Notes: generated from the sequence alone by a model not told the origin. DNA of 44,096 bases from Streptomyces caniscabiei (GCF_014930365.1 NZ_JABXWI010000012.1:1-44096); one strand, 5' to 3'; numbered from the stretch's first letter, positions 33,030 through 41,728 are shown. Numbers and translations: made by a program.

Positions 33030-33323
33030 ATGTTCATCATCTTCGGCACCAAGGGATACCTGTACCAGCTCGCGATACTGACGCTGGTGTGCGGGCAGTG
33101 CGGGAACCCCGCCGCGCACACGCTCAGGAAGCGGGTCACGAAGTTCACGCTGTTCTTCGTGCCGCTCATCCCGCTCTCGACGAAGTACCAGACGCAGTGC
33201 ACCTTCTGCGGCGCCGAGCACAAGGTCAGCGCCGAGGAGGCCGAGCGGCTCCAGGAGCAGAGCGCCGGCGCGCACGGCGGCCGGTCGTCCGGCCAGCCGC
33301 AGCAGCAGCCGTACCAGTCGTGA
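33030..33323 (+). CDS. Small zinc-ribbon membrane-associated protein
   Basis: This 97-residue protein has two CxxC pairs (CGQC at 21-24 and CTFC at 57-60) flanking a hydrophobic stretch FTLFFVPLIPL, an arrangement like LITAF-type zinc domains that insert shallowly in membranes. The C-terminal 30 residues are Gln-rich and probably disordered. Close relatives occur in many Streptomyces; none has a known role that I can cite. GGAAGG lies before the ATG. Confidence 0.85.
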   Translation: MFIIFGTKGYLYQLAILTLVCGQCGNPAAHTLRKRVTKFTLFFVPLIPLSTKYQTQCTFCGAEHKVSAEEAERLQEQSAGAHGGRSSGQPQQQPYQS

Positions 33324-33405
33324 GACCGGCCCGGGACCGGGCACATGGTCGGACCTCACCCAGCCCACCCACCACGCCCCCGGCCCCGCGCTGAAGGCCA
33401 CCGTC

Positions 33406-34227
33406 TCAGCCGTGGGCCGGCGGGCCCGAGTCGGAGGACTCCCGGGGGCGGCGGGGCAGGCGGGGGGAGGTGGGGTGCAGGGGCGGGGGCGTCATCCAGG
33501 AGGCCGCGGCCGAGGCGGCGGCGACGAGGATGCTGATGTGTTCGGCGAAGTCGGGGCCCGGCAGAGGCAGCTCGAAGTCGGGATTGTCGACGTAGCCGAG
33601 GGCGACGGCGCCGGGGACGTAGTGCATGACGGCGTCGACCAGTTCCGTGCGGCGGGGCGGGGCGGCGCGGTCGAGGTGGGTGAGGGCGCGCAGGACGGTG
33701 GGGAAACTGGCGTCGTACGCGGTGGGGATGCCCGGGTCCGGGACGGCCGTCAGGGGTTCGGGGGCCGGGCGGGTGGCGATGTTCGTCTGGCCGCGCCACC
33801 AGGCCGCCGCGTCCGTGTCGCCCAGGATCAGATGGTGGAGGTAGAGGCAGTACGAGGCGAGGTCGTCACCGGCGCCGGCCGCGTACTGCCACCAGGAGCG
33901 GGCGCTGTCGCCCGCGTCGGCGAGCTGGAGGATGCAGCCGAGGACGCGCGCGCCCGGCGGCTCCGGCAGATGCTCGGTCACGAAGTCCTGGAGGGCCCGG
34001 AGGGTGGTGTGGGTCAGGACCGTCTCGCAGAGGGTGCGCAGATCGCGGGCCGCCATGGTGCTCGTACGGTCGTCGTGCGGACCGGGGAACGGCAGCAGGG
34101 CGTCGGGACGCCGGACGCCGGGGACGACGTCGTGCGGCGCGTGCGGCTCCTCCAGGAGCAGGGCTCGGGCGAGGAGGGCGTCCATCGGGGACGTCGGGGG
34201 CGTCGGAAATATCGGGGTGGGCATCAT
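33406..34227 (-). CDS. Conserved Streptomyces protein, third gene of XRE-sigma operon
   Basis: The 273-residue protein has a Pro-rich start and mostly helical middle, with a segment SWWQYAAGAGDDLASYCLYL that recurs in Streptomyces proteins of unknown function encoded beside sigma-like regulators. No enzyme motif is seen. The ATG at 34227 overlaps the upstream stop by four bases (ATGA), so it is translationally coupled to the XRE-sigma gene and may work with it. Confidence 0.8.
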   Translation of the reverse strand: MMPTPIFPTPPTSPMDALLARALLLEEPHAPHDVVPGVRRPDALLPFPGPHDDRTSTMAARDLRTLCETVLTHTTLRALQDFVTEHLPEPPGARVLGCILQLADAGDSARSWWQYAAGAGDDLASYCLYLHHLILGDTDAAAWWRGQTNIATRPAPEPLTAVPDPGIPTAYDASFPTVLRALTHLDRAAPPRRTELVDAVMHYVPGAVALGYVDNPDFELPLPGPDFAEHISILVAAASAAASWMTPPPLHPTSPRLPRRPRESSDSGPPAHG

Positions 34228-35171
34228 TCCGGGGTCTCTCCCAGGGCGTTCTGGGGGTGGAGAGCTGCGCTCAGCGTCTTGCGGGCGTAGCGGTCGGCCG
34301 TGTGGACCGAGGCGATCGGGACGCCCAGGACGTCGGCCACGGCCGCGTGGTCCATGCCGCGCAGATACGTGAGGACCATGACGTCCAGCTGATGGGCGGG
34401 CAGCCGGCTGATGGTCCTGAAGAGGGACATCGACTCCTCGATCTGCGCGAACCGTGCCGCCGGCGTCGACAGCAGGCTCAGGGCGACGGTGTCGAAGGCG
34501 GTACGGGCGAGCTCGGGGTGGCCGTCCGCGTGGCGGGCCCGGGCCATGACGCTCCCGCGCAGCACCGACCACGCGAACGGCACCACGTCGGAACTGGCCA
34601 GCGCCTCGTCCCAGCGGAACCACAGCACGTCGAACGTCTCCGAGACCGCCTCACGGGCCTCGTCCTCGCCCACGAAGAGCCGGGCGTAGGCGAGATAGGC
34701 GGCGCGGTTGAGTTCGGTGAACGCGCGGTGCTCCAGCGGGGGGACGGCCGGGCCGCCCGACAGCACCGCGCCGGGGCCGGGCGGACGGTTCGGGCGCTGC
34801 TGGTCCCGGCGGCTCTGGATGCAGCCGTCTATCCAGTCCGGCTTCTTCCGCGCCTCCAGCGCGGCGGCCGTCCACAGCCGCCGCATCGGCCAGGCCGGCA
34901 GGTCGAGGACGTCCAGCAGACCGTGGGTGATCTCCCAGCGCGGGTAACGGCCCGCGCCGCGCAGCAGTTCGGAGATCTTCGACTTGGCCCAGCCCGACCG
35001 GTCGCTCAGCTCGCTGATCGTCAGACCGCTGGCCAGGAACCGGATCCGCAGGGGCTCCAGCCAGGCCCGGTGCGCCCGGCCCACGCCCTCCGCTATCGGA
35101 CCCAGCTTCCGGCCCCGTTTGCCCGCCGGCGCGCCCCCTCCGGGCCGCCGCGACAGGGACGGCGGGGTCAC
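34224..35171 (-). CDS. XRE-type helix-turn-helix fused to sigma-70-like regulator
   Basis: This 315-residue protein starts with an XRE-like helix-turn-helix (about 45-85, LTISELSDRSGWAKSKISEL). A sigma-like part follows: a region-2-like helix set at about 155-215 (AYLAYARLFVGEDEAREAV) and a region-4-like segment at about 245-305 (AAVADVLGVPIASVHTADRY). It may recruit RNA polymerase to sites chosen by the extra DNA-binding domain. It overlaps both neighbours by four bases (ATGA), forming a three-gene operon. Promoter recognition is unknown. Confidence 0.85.
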   Translation of the reverse strand: MTPPSLSRRPGGGAPAGKRGRKLGPIAEGVGRAHRAWLEPLRIRFLASGLTISELSDRSGWAKSKISELLRGAGRYPRWEITHGLLDVLDLPAWPMRRLWTAAALEARKKPDWIDGCIQSRRDQQRPNRPPGPGAVLSGGPAVPPLEHRAFTELNRAAYLAYARLFVGEDEAREAVSETFDVLWFRWDEALASSDVVPFAWSVLRGSVMARARHADGHPELARTAFDTVALSLLSTPAARFAQIEESMSLFRTISRLPAHQLDVMVLTYLRGMDHAAVADVLGVPIASVHTADRYARKTLSAALHPQNALGETPE

Positions 35172-35392
35172 CCGAGGCGCTCCTCGTCACCCGGTGCGCG
35201 CAGGGGGTCGCCGTTCGGCACGGGCACCCGTGCCGTGGCGGTGGTCATCGACGTCACGACCTGTTCCGCGCTCACGACGAGCGCGGGGACCGCGGCGGCG
35301 GCCGCGGCCGTCTCCCCGACGGCGACGAGCACCACGCTCCACCCGAGGACCGTCAACAACACGATGACGGATAAGACTTGCCTTCTGGACAT
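35168..35392 (-). CDS. Small single-pass membrane protein, first gene of XRE-sigma operon
   Basis: This 74-residue protein has an N-terminal hydrophobic helix (about residues 6-26), then an Ala/Val-rich segment and a polar tail. It could be a signal-anchored protein that influences the sigma-like regulator encoded next; it overlaps that gene by four bases. The ATG at 35392 follows GGAAGG, and an upstream ATG at 35410 lacks one. The function is inferred only from coupling. Confidence 0.65.
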   Translation of the reverse strand: MSRRQVLSVIVLLTVLGWSVVLVAVGETAAAAAAVPALVVSAEQVVTSMTTATARVPVPNGDPLRAPGDEERLG

Positions 35393-35732
35393 CGGTACCT
35401 TCCGAGACATACGTACGTCCGAGAGGCCCCCTCGGCGGTGCCGGCGCGTCATCGGGGAGCCGGACGTCAGCATGCTGGGCCCGCCGCCCCTGACGCCACG
35501 GCATCCGGGAATCGCGGAACAATGCGGCAGCCGTACGACAGCGCGCAAGGTACCGCCCCCCAGCGCACATCAGCCGCGAAACGCGTGGCAGTACAGGCTT
35601 TCGGGGCGAAGTTCCCCCATTTCCGGGTGCCCGGACCGACGGCCCGCATGATGGAGACCACAGGCGCCCCGAGCGCCGGGACCTTCCCGTCCGGGAAGCC
35701 GTGCCCCTCGTGCCGATGAAGAGGGGGACGCC
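35393..35732. other. Intergenic region, promoter of the XRE-sigma operon
   Basis: About 340 bp contain no supported gene; the frames here are short and without domains. The promoter of the minus-strand operon must lie in the left part, but no clear -35/-10 pair is evident to me. Confidence 0.45.
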
Positions 35733-35770
35733 CCGCTCCCGCTCCGTCCGGCCAGGACGGGCGGGAGCGG
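35733..35770. terminator. Large hairpin terminator after the MFS gene
   Basis: CCGCTCCCGC and GCGGGAGCGG pair over 10 bp, with an inner GTCC/GGAC stem and a five-base loop. It lies about 60 bp beyond the stop of the minus-strand transporter. Confidence 0.8.
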
Positions 35771-35793
35771 AGGGGTCGTCGGCCGTGGCCCGA

Positions 35794-35828
35794 GGGCCGT
35801 GAGCCGTGGGCCGTGGGCCGTGGGCCGT
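35794..35828. repeat. Five 7-bp tandem repeats (GGGCCGT)
   Basis: GGGCCGT, GAGCCGT and three more GGGCCGT units follow each other directly, ending at the stop codon of the MFS gene. It is a simple repeat, likely from slippage. Confidence 0.8.
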
Positions 35829-37018
35829 CAGGAGACGGGTATCGGCGGGGTGTAGAGGGCTCGGTCGCCTCGCGACGTGATCCACAGGGTCAGGGTCGCC
35901 GTCGCCGAGGCCGCGGCGAGGAGGGTCATCGCCGTTGCCGGGGTGGTGAGTTGGGCAAGGCTGCCCGCCAGCGTCGCGCTCAGGCCCTGCCAGGTGAGCA
36001 TGCCCGCCGAGTGCAACCCCAGGGCGTGGCCGGTGAGTTCGGGTGGGGTCAGGGTCAGGAGGTGGCGCTGCTGGACCAGGCTCGCGCCGAAGCCGACGGA
36101 GGCGAGGGTCGCGCAGGTGGCGGCGACGAGGGTCGGCGGGTGGAGGGCGAACAGCAGGTACGGCGTCGCCAGGAGCAGGAGCAGCGGGGTGGCCAGGCGG
36201 TCGCGTGTCCGGGGCGGGAGCAGGCGGCCCACGGTCACGTCGCCGACGAGCATGCCGAGCGCCGCGCACGCGAAGAGGAGGCCCGCGCGGTCGGGTGCGT
36301 ACGCGACGAACAGTGACTCGCAGCCGACGACGAGGCCGTTGGGGATCCACAGGCCCAGAAGGAGGCGGCGGCGTGGGGCGGACGACCACAGGAGGGCGTT
36401 GGTGCGCCAGGTCTCGGTGACGGACGGGCGGCCGGCGGCGCGTGGGGCGCGGCGGCTCAGACCGAGCGCGGTGCACAGGGCCGCCGCCGCGTACAGGGCC
36501 GCCGAGACCAGCAGCGTGACCGCCGGGGAGAGGAGGGCCACCAGGGCGCCGCCCGTCGCGTATCCGGCGATCTGTGTCAGGCCGTGCAGCATGTTGAACA
36601 GCGAGCGGCCCAGCGGGTAGCCCTCGCCGGGGAGGATCTCGTTCAGCAGGCCCCAGCGGACTCCCCCGCCGAGGGAGGCGACCAGGCCCTGGGCCGCGAT
36701 CACGGCGAAGACCGTCCACAGGGGCAGGGCGGGCAGCGACAGCACCGCCGTGCTCGTCGCGAAGACCACGGCCAGGCCCGTCAGCGTCGCCCTCGGGGGC
36801 AGCCGGTCCGCCGCCGAGAGCAGGGTCGTCGCGCCGACCACCTGGGCGAGGGACGGGCCGAACATGCTGAGGGCGGACAGGAGGGGGGAGCCGGTCGCCT
36901 CGTAGACGGAGGTGCCGAGGGCAAGTCCGCCGATCGTGGAGGCCGCGACCTGGAGCGAGGAGGAGACGAAGAGAGGGGTGAACTCCCTGGTACGGAAGAG
37001 GGATCGATAGCCGCGCAT
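35828..37018 (-). CDS. MFS transporter (efflux type)
   Basis: This 396-residue protein has about 12 hydrophobic helices and a basic loop between helices 2 and 3 (ADRLPPRATLTG), as in major facilitator efflux pumps. It is divergent from an ArsR-type regulator, with a palindrome in the shared region, so it is probably an exporter induced by the compound the regulator senses. The ATG at 37018 gives the usual N terminus (RGYRSLFRTREFTPLF) but has no clear ribosome binding site. The substrate is unknown. Confidence 0.9.
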   Translation of the reverse strand: MRGYRSLFRTREFTPLFVSSSLQVAASTIGGLALGTSVYEATGSPLLSALSMFGPSLAQVVGATTLLSAADRLPPRATLTGLAVVFATSTAVLSLPALPLWTVFAVIAAQGLVASLGGGVRWGLLNEILPGEGYPLGRSLFNMLHGLTQIAGYATGGALVALLSPAVTLLVSAALYAAAALCTALGLSRRAPRAAGRPSVTETWRTNALLWSSAPRRRLLLGLWIPNGLVVGCESLFVAYAPDRAGLLFACAALGMLVGDVTVGRLLPPRTRDRLATPLLLLLATPYLLFALHPPTLVAATCATLASVGFGASLVQQRHLLTLTPPELTGHALGLHSAGMLTWQGLSATLAGSLAQLTTPATAMTLLAAASATATLTLWITSRGDRALYTPPIPVS

Positions 37019-37059
37019 GGAGAACGAGCCTGAGGGGGCGTCGCTCGTCTCCCGTAATG

Positions 37060-37077
37060 TTTCGCGCACACGCGAAA
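37060..37077. promoter_or_regulatory. Perfect palindrome between MFS and ArsR-type genes
   Basis: TTTCGCG-CACA-CGCGAAA is a 7-bp inverted repeat with a 4-bp centre in the 134-bp divergent region. It is the best candidate operator for the neighbouring winged-helix repressor. Confidence 0.75.
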
Positions 37078-37152
37078 GGTCGGTCCGGGCCCGGATGGTG
37101 GTGCGGGAGACGGAGCGGTGGGGTCGCAATCGTCGGATCCCGGGGGTGACGC

Positions 37153-38181
37153 ATGGGCTGGTGGCAGGTCAACGCCGACACCCTCGCCGGCAGCCGGTTC
37201 GTCGTCTCGCCGCTGGCGGAGACGTTCGCGAGTCTGAAGATGCTGCACGCCGGGACGGGCACGCACCCCGGGGAGCAGACCTGGCTACGGGTCCATCTCC
37301 CGGCCTACCGCGCCGCGTTGGCGGCCGACCCGCTCACCGCCCTGCTGATCCGCGCCGGGCTCGGCCAGGAGTGGATCGCCGACTTCCTCACCCCCACCCC
37401 GCGCGAGCACGAGACCTTCGCCACCGAGATCGCCCGGGTCCGGGGCGCCGACCCGGCCGCCGCCCGCGCCCATCTCACCGTCTCCCTGCGCGGCCCGCTG
37501 CCCGCCGCCCTGCGCCGGGACGACCTGCCCGACCGTGCGGCCGACCTCCTCACCCAGGTGTGGGAGGAGGCCGTACGGCCGTACTGGGAGCGGCGGCGGC
37601 GCGTACTGGAGGCCGATGTGCTCGCCCGGACCGCGCGGTTGGGGCAGGGCGGCTGGGCGGCCGTGCTGGACGCGATGCGACCGGGGATGCGGTGGCTCGG
37701 CGAGAACCGGCTCCAGGTCAATCTGCACGAGTACCCGCCGCGCGAGATCTCCGGGGCACGGCTGCTCTTCGTGCCGGTCACGCCCCAGCGCACGGGGTGG
37801 GTGGCGTGGGAGGAGCGCGAGCGGTACGCCGTGGTCTACCCGTGCTCGGGCGTCCTCTCCGACCCCGGGATCGCCCCCGTCGTCCCCTCGCCCCTCTCCC
37901 CCCTCCTCGGCGAGGCCCGCTTGCGGGTGCTCGTGCTTCTCGACTCGCCCATGAGCACCACTCAGCTCTGCGCCCTCACCGGGCAGGGGCTCGGGTCCGT
38001 CGGGCGGCATCTGAAGGTGTTGCTGGACGCCGGTCTCGTGCGGCGCGGGCGGGCCGGGCGCTCGGTGCTGTACGTGCGCACGGCGGCCGGAGAGGTGCTC
38101 CTCCAGGCCGGCCGGGGGGGGCGTGAACCCGCCCGGAGGGGGCGTGCGGTACCGGAGATAGCATCCGTTTATGACTACTGA
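37153..38181 (+). CDS. ArsR-type winged-helix regulator with large N-terminal domain
   Basis: The 342-residue protein has an N-terminal region (about 1-245) resembling the DUF5937-type domain, and a C-terminal winged helix (about 255-325, STTQLCALTGQGLGSVGRHL) of the ArsR class. No metal-binding Cys cluster is seen, so it probably senses an organic ligand. The ATG at 37153 follows GGGGGTGAC. Divergence from an MFS gene and the palindrome at 37060 suggest that it controls that pump. The stop overlaps the next start by 11 bases. Confidence 0.85.
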   Translation: MGWWQVNADTLAGSRFVVSPLAETFASLKMLHAGTGTHPGEQTWLRVHLPAYRAALAADPLTALLIRAGLGQEWIADFLTPTPREHETFATEIARVRGADPAAARAHLTVSLRGPLPAALRRDDLPDRAADLLTQVWEEAVRPYWERRRRVLEADVLARTARLGQGGWAAVLDAMRPGMRWLGENRLQVNLHEYPPREISGARLLFVPVTPQRTGWVAWEERERYAVVYPCSGVLSDPGIAPVVPSPLSPLLGEARLRVLVLLDSPMSTTQLCALTGQGLGSVGRHLKVLLDAGLVRRGRAGRSVLYVRTAAGEVLLQAGRGGREPARRGRAVPEIASVYDY

Positions 38182-38677
38182 CAACGCCACCCCCTCCGTC
38201 CTGGACGTGCAGATCGACGCCCTCAAGGGCGGCCCCGCGAACCTCGCCCAGTACGCCGGCCAGGCCGTCCTCGTCGTGAACGTGGCCTCCAAGTGCGGCC
38301 TCACCCCCCAGTACACGGGCCTTGAGGCGCTCCAGGCCCGCTACGCCGCGCAGGGCTTCACCGTGCTCGGCGTGCCGTGCAACCAGTTCCTCGGGCAGGA
38401 GCCCGGCTCGGCCGAGGAGATCGCGGAGTTCTGCTCGGCGACGTACGGCGTCACCTTCCCGATGACCGAGAAGGTCGAGGTCAACGGAGAGGGCCGGCAC
38501 GCCCTGTACGAGCGGCTCGTGGACCACGCGGACGGCGAGGGCCACACCGGTGACATCCGCTGGAACTTCGAGAAGTTCCTGATCGGCCGCGACGGCTCGG
38601 TCGTCGCGCGCTTCTCGCCGCAGACCGAGCCCGAGTCGGCGGAGCTGGTGGCCGCCGTGGAGAAGGCCCTCGGCTGA
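38171..38677 (+). CDS. Glutathione peroxidase-family thiol peroxidase
   Basis: This 168-residue enzyme reduces hydroperoxides. The peroxidatic Cys42 is in NVASKCGLTPQY, Gln76 is in the CNQFLGQEPG motif, a Trp is in RWNFEKFLIGRDG, and Cys88 (EIAEFCS) sits where cysteine-type GPx enzymes keep their resolving Cys. Actinomycetes lack glutathione, so thioredoxin is the probable reductant. The ATG at 38171 lies inside the end of the ArsR gene, and its ribosome binding site is weak, which suggests coupled translation. Confidence 0.95.
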   Translation: MTTDNATPSVLDVQIDALKGGPANLAQYAGQAVLVVNVASKCGLTPQYTGLEALQARYAAQGFTVLGVPCNQFLGQEPGSAEEIAEFCSATYGVTFPMTEKVEVNGEGRHALYERLVDHADGEGHTGDIRWNFEKFLIGRDGSVVARFSPQTEPESAELVAAVEKALG

Positions 38678-38711
38678 CGCCCGCGAGGGCATGTCGACTC
38701 CAGGGCCGCCG

Positions 38712-38742
38712 TTGACCTTGCCCCTGGGGCAAGGGGCAGCGT
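38712..38742 (+). promoter_or_regulatory. MerR-type promoter with operator in a 19-bp spacer
   Basis: TTGACC (38712-38717) and CAGCGT (38737-38742) are separated by 19 bp. Between and overlapping them lies CCTTGCCCC-T-GGGGCAAGG, a perfect 9-bp inverted repeat (38716-38734). The long spacer with a central palindrome is the signature of MerR-controlled promoters and lies just before a merR gene. Confidence 0.75.
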
Positions 38743-38786
38743 CCCTCTCGCCGGGCGGAGGGCGCCCGGTGACGGAGGATGCACCA

Positions 38787-39668
38787 ATGACCCCCATGGA
38801 CAGGGACGACCTGCTCACCATCGGCGCCTTCGCCGCCCGTGCGCGGCTGTCGGCGAAGGCGCTGCGGCTGTACGACCGGCTGGGACTGCTCCCTCCGGCG
38901 TACGTCGACGAGGTGAACGGCTACCGGTACTACCGGGCCGAGCAGGTCGAACGTGCCCGGACGGTGGCGCTGCTGCGGCAGCTCGACATGCCTCTCGCGC
39001 GGATCGCCGAGATCGTGGGCCTCGTCGAGCGGGACGGCACGCGGGCCGCCGAACGGCTGGCCGGGTACTGGGCCGGGGCCGAGGAGCGGTTCGCGTCCCA
39101 GCGGACCCTGGTCGCCTACCTCCGTGGACGGTTGTCGGAAACGGAGTCGGACATGGCGGAGACGTACGGGACTTTCACGGTGGAAACGGTCGACATCGCC
39201 CCACAGGTGGTGCTGACCGAGTCACGGCACACCCTCGCGGACGAACTGCCCGCGTGGATCGGGGCGTCGCTCGGACGGCTGGAGAAGGGCGCGGCGGCCT
39301 GCGGCGGCGGCGTCGGGGCGCCGTTCGTGGTGTACCACTCCGAGGTGTCGATGGAGAGCGACGGGCCCGCGGAGTCGTGTGTGCCGGTGGCCGACGAGGG
39401 CGCCGCGCGCGCCTGGGCCGCCGCACACGGGCGGGCCTGGGAGACCGGGGTGCGCGTGGAGCCGGCGGCGCGCCTCGCGTACACCCGGATCAGCAAGGCC
39501 CAGGTGGCGCATCCGCAGATCCTGGCGGCGTTCGAGGCGGTCGAGCGGTGGATCGCCGCGCGGGGGCTGCGGGTCACCGGCCCGTGCCGTGAGATCTACT
39601 TCGCGGACTGGGCGGCGGCGGGCCCCGAGGACCCGGTGTGCGACGTGGCGTTCCCGGTCGCATCCTGA
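38787..39668 (+). CDS. MerR-family regulator with GyrI-like effector domain
   Basis: The 293-residue protein has an N-terminal MerR winged helix (about 10-80, LTIGAFAARARLSAKALRLY), a coiled dimerisation helix (about 85-125) and a GyrI-like small-molecule-binding domain (about 135-293), as in BltR/BmrR drug sensors. The ATG at 38787 follows ACGGAGG. A MerR-type promoter lies immediately upstream, so it likely controls itself; no obvious transporter target is adjacent on the same strand. Confidence 0.92.
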   Translation: MTPMDRDDLLTIGAFAARARLSAKALRLYDRLGLLPPAYVDEVNGYRYYRAEQVERARTVALLRQLDMPLARIAEIVGLVERDGTRAAERLAGYWAGAEERFASQRTLVAYLRGRLSETESDMAETYGTFTVETVDIAPQVVLTESRHTLADELPAWIGASLGRLEKGAAACGGGVGAPFVVYHSEVSMESDGPAESCVPVADEGAARAWAAAHGRAWETGVRVEPAARLAYTRISKAQVAHPQILAAFEAVERWIAARGLRVTGPCREIYFADWAAAGPEDPVCDVAFPVAS

Positions 39669-39752
39669 GCCGTGTAGCAGCCGTGTAGCAGCCGAGCAGT
39701 AGCCGCGCGGTAGCGGTGCAGTAGCCGTGCAGTAGTCACATCCTGAGCCGTG
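39668..39752. repeat. Six 11-bp tandem repeats with duplicated flank
   Basis: AGCCGTGTAGC-like 11-mers occur six times from 39668 to 39733, with the last four drifting toward AGCCGTGCAGT. The flank CATCCTGAGCCGTG occurs before and after the array (39661 and 39739). The array begins inside the merR stop codon, so it appears to have grown from the gene's 3' end. Confidence 0.8.
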
Positions 39753-39897
39753 CAGTACCGGTACGGCCGAGGGCTTTCCCTACGGCCGTACCGGATCGAG
39801 CAGGTCCTGTCGGCCAACTGTCAGCGGGTGGTTAGCGTCTACACCGACAAACGCACACCACCCGCCCGCCCGAGTCGAACGGAACGGAAGAGCCGCA

Positions 39898-41670
39898 GTG
39901 GCCTTTGCCGAGCTGACCCCACGACGACCCGTCTCGCGTGCCGACGGGCCGTCGCCGTCGCGCGAGCCGTGGCGGGAACGCCACCGGGTGCCGCTCACGG
40001 CCGCCCTGTGCGCCCTGCCGCTGTACTTCGTGTGGTGGGCGGTCTTCGCGACCGGCGGCGGCGATCTGGCGGCCCAGGTGGCGTGGGCGGAGTTCGCGAA
40101 GACGTACCCGGACTCCGCGGTCAACCTGTTCTGGTACGGGGGACTGCACGCGGCGAACTACAGCGTGCTCTCGCCGTATCTGATGGCGGCGTGCGGGGTC
40201 GTCCCCGTGACGCTGGTGTCGGGGCTCGCGTCCTCCTGGCTGGCCGGCGAGGTCGTCACCCGGACGGGCGTACGCGCGCCGGTGCCGGTCGCGCTGGCGG
40301 CGACGTTCTCGCTGTGGTGCCAGGTGGTGTCCGGCCGCTCCACGTTCATGCTGGGCACGGCCTTCGCGATGGGCGCCCTGCTGGCGGTGGTGAGCGGGCG
40401 TACCGGGCGGCACATCGCGGTGGCGGCGGTGTGCGCGACGCTGTCCACGTTGGGGAGCCCCGTCTCCGGGCTGTTCCTCCTCGTGGTCGGCGCCGCGTAT
40501 CTGCTGTGCCGTGAGTGGGGCCGGGCGGCGGCGCTGCTCGTGCCGCCGGTGACCGTCGTCGCCGTGACCACGCTGCTGTTCCCCTTCGAGGGCGAGCAGC
40601 CGATGGCCTTCAGCCGGATATGGCCGCCGGTCGTGCTGTGCGCGGCGGTGGTGCTGGTCGCGCCGAGCGCCTGGCGGGTGCTGCGCCTGAGCGCCGCGAT
40701 CTACGCGCTCGGCGTGGTCCTCTGCTATCTGATCCCGACCCCCATCGGCACCAACGTCGAACGTCTCCTGGAACTGGCGGGACCGGCGGCCGCGCTGGCG
40801 ATCTGCCTCCACCGGGGCGAGTCGCGCACGGCCGACGACGGCCGTCTGCCCCTGTCCTGGTTCACGCCCCGGCGGCGGACGGTGGCCGGCGCGGTGGCCC
40901 TGGTCCTCTCGGTGACCTGGCTGACCGGCAAGACGACCGCCGACATCGTCACCAACACCAAGGTGCCCGAGTGGGCCGTGAAGACCGACGGTGTGGTGAA
41001 GGAGCTGAAGCGGCTGGGGGCCTGGAAGACCCGCGTCGAGGTGGTGCCGGCCCGCGACCACCGTGAGGCCGCCATCCTCGCGCCGTACATCAACATGGCG
41101 CGAGGCTGGAACCGGCAGGCCGACGTCGAGCGCGGCCGCCTCTTCTACGAGGGTCACGGCGGGACCGAGGTGCCCGAGGGGGCGTTCACCCCGGCCGCGT
41201 ACAAGGCGTGGCTGTCGCAGTGGGCCGTCGGTTTCGTCGTCCTCGTCAACGGCGAGCCGGACGGGCCCGCCGAGCTCGAACACGCGCTGGTGACCAGCGG
41301 GCCGGACTATCTGGAGCCGGTCTGGCAGGACGCCAACTGGAAGATCTACCGGGTGAAGAACGCGACACCGCTGGTCGACCGGCCGGCCACCGTGGTCAGC
41401 GCGGACGGGGCCAACCTCGTGGTCCACATGCCGAAGGCGGGCGAGATCACCGTCCGTGTCGCCTACTCCCCCTGGCTCTGGGCCGACAACGGCTGCCTCA
41501 CCGCCGACCGCGAGTCCGACGGCGCCCTCACCGAGTTCACCCGCCTCACGGTCCACGAGCCGGGCGACGTCCGGATCAGCTCCCAGTACGGCGGGCCGTC
41601 CCGGACGACGACCCTGGAGTGCGAGAAGGAGGCCGACGAGAAGGCGGGGCTGGAGGGCGGGGAGCAGTAG
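39898..41670 (+). CDS. Large integral membrane protein of unknown function
   Basis: This 590-residue protein has about 10 hydrophobic helices in residues 30-350 and a soluble, probably extracytoplasmic C-terminal part (about 350-590). The layout resembles membrane glycosyltransferase-like or polymer-synthesis proteins of actinomycetes, but I see no catalytic motif that proves it. The GTG start at 39898 follows GGAACGGAAG. It is convergent with the D-Ala-D-Ala carboxypeptidase gene, and a shared terminator separates them. Confidence 0.8.
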   Translation: MAFAELTPRRPVSRADGPSPSREPWRERHRVPLTAALCALPLYFVWWAVFATGGGDLAAQVAWAEFAKTYPDSAVNLFWYGGLHAANYSVLSPYLMAACGVVPVTLVSGLASSWLAGEVVTRTGVRAPVPVALAATFSLWCQVVSGRSTFMLGTAFAMGALLAVVSGRTGRHIAVAAVCATLSTLGSPVSGLFLLVVGAAYLLCREWGRAAALLVPPVTVVAVTTLLFPFEGEQPMAFSRIWPPVVLCAAVVLVAPSAWRVLRLSAAIYALGVVLCYLIPTPIGTNVERLLELAGPAAALAICLHRGESRTADDGRLPLSWFTPRRRTVAGAVALVLSVTWLTGKTTADIVTNTKVPEWAVKTDGVVKELKRLGAWKTRVEVVPARDHREAAILAPYINMARGWNRQADVERGRLFYEGHGGTEVPEGAFTPAAYKAWLSQWAVGFVVLVNGEPDGPAELEHALVTSGPDYLEPVWQDANWKIYRVKNATPLVDRPATVVSADGANLVVHMPKAGEITVRVAYSPWLWADNGCLTADRESDGALTEFTRLTVHEPGDVRISSQYGGPSRTTTLECEKEADEKAGLEGGEQ

Positions 41671-41728
41671 CGGGCGGGGAGCAGTAGCGGGCGGGGGCGA
41701 GCAGCGGAGAGGCGCCCACTCGTACGAA

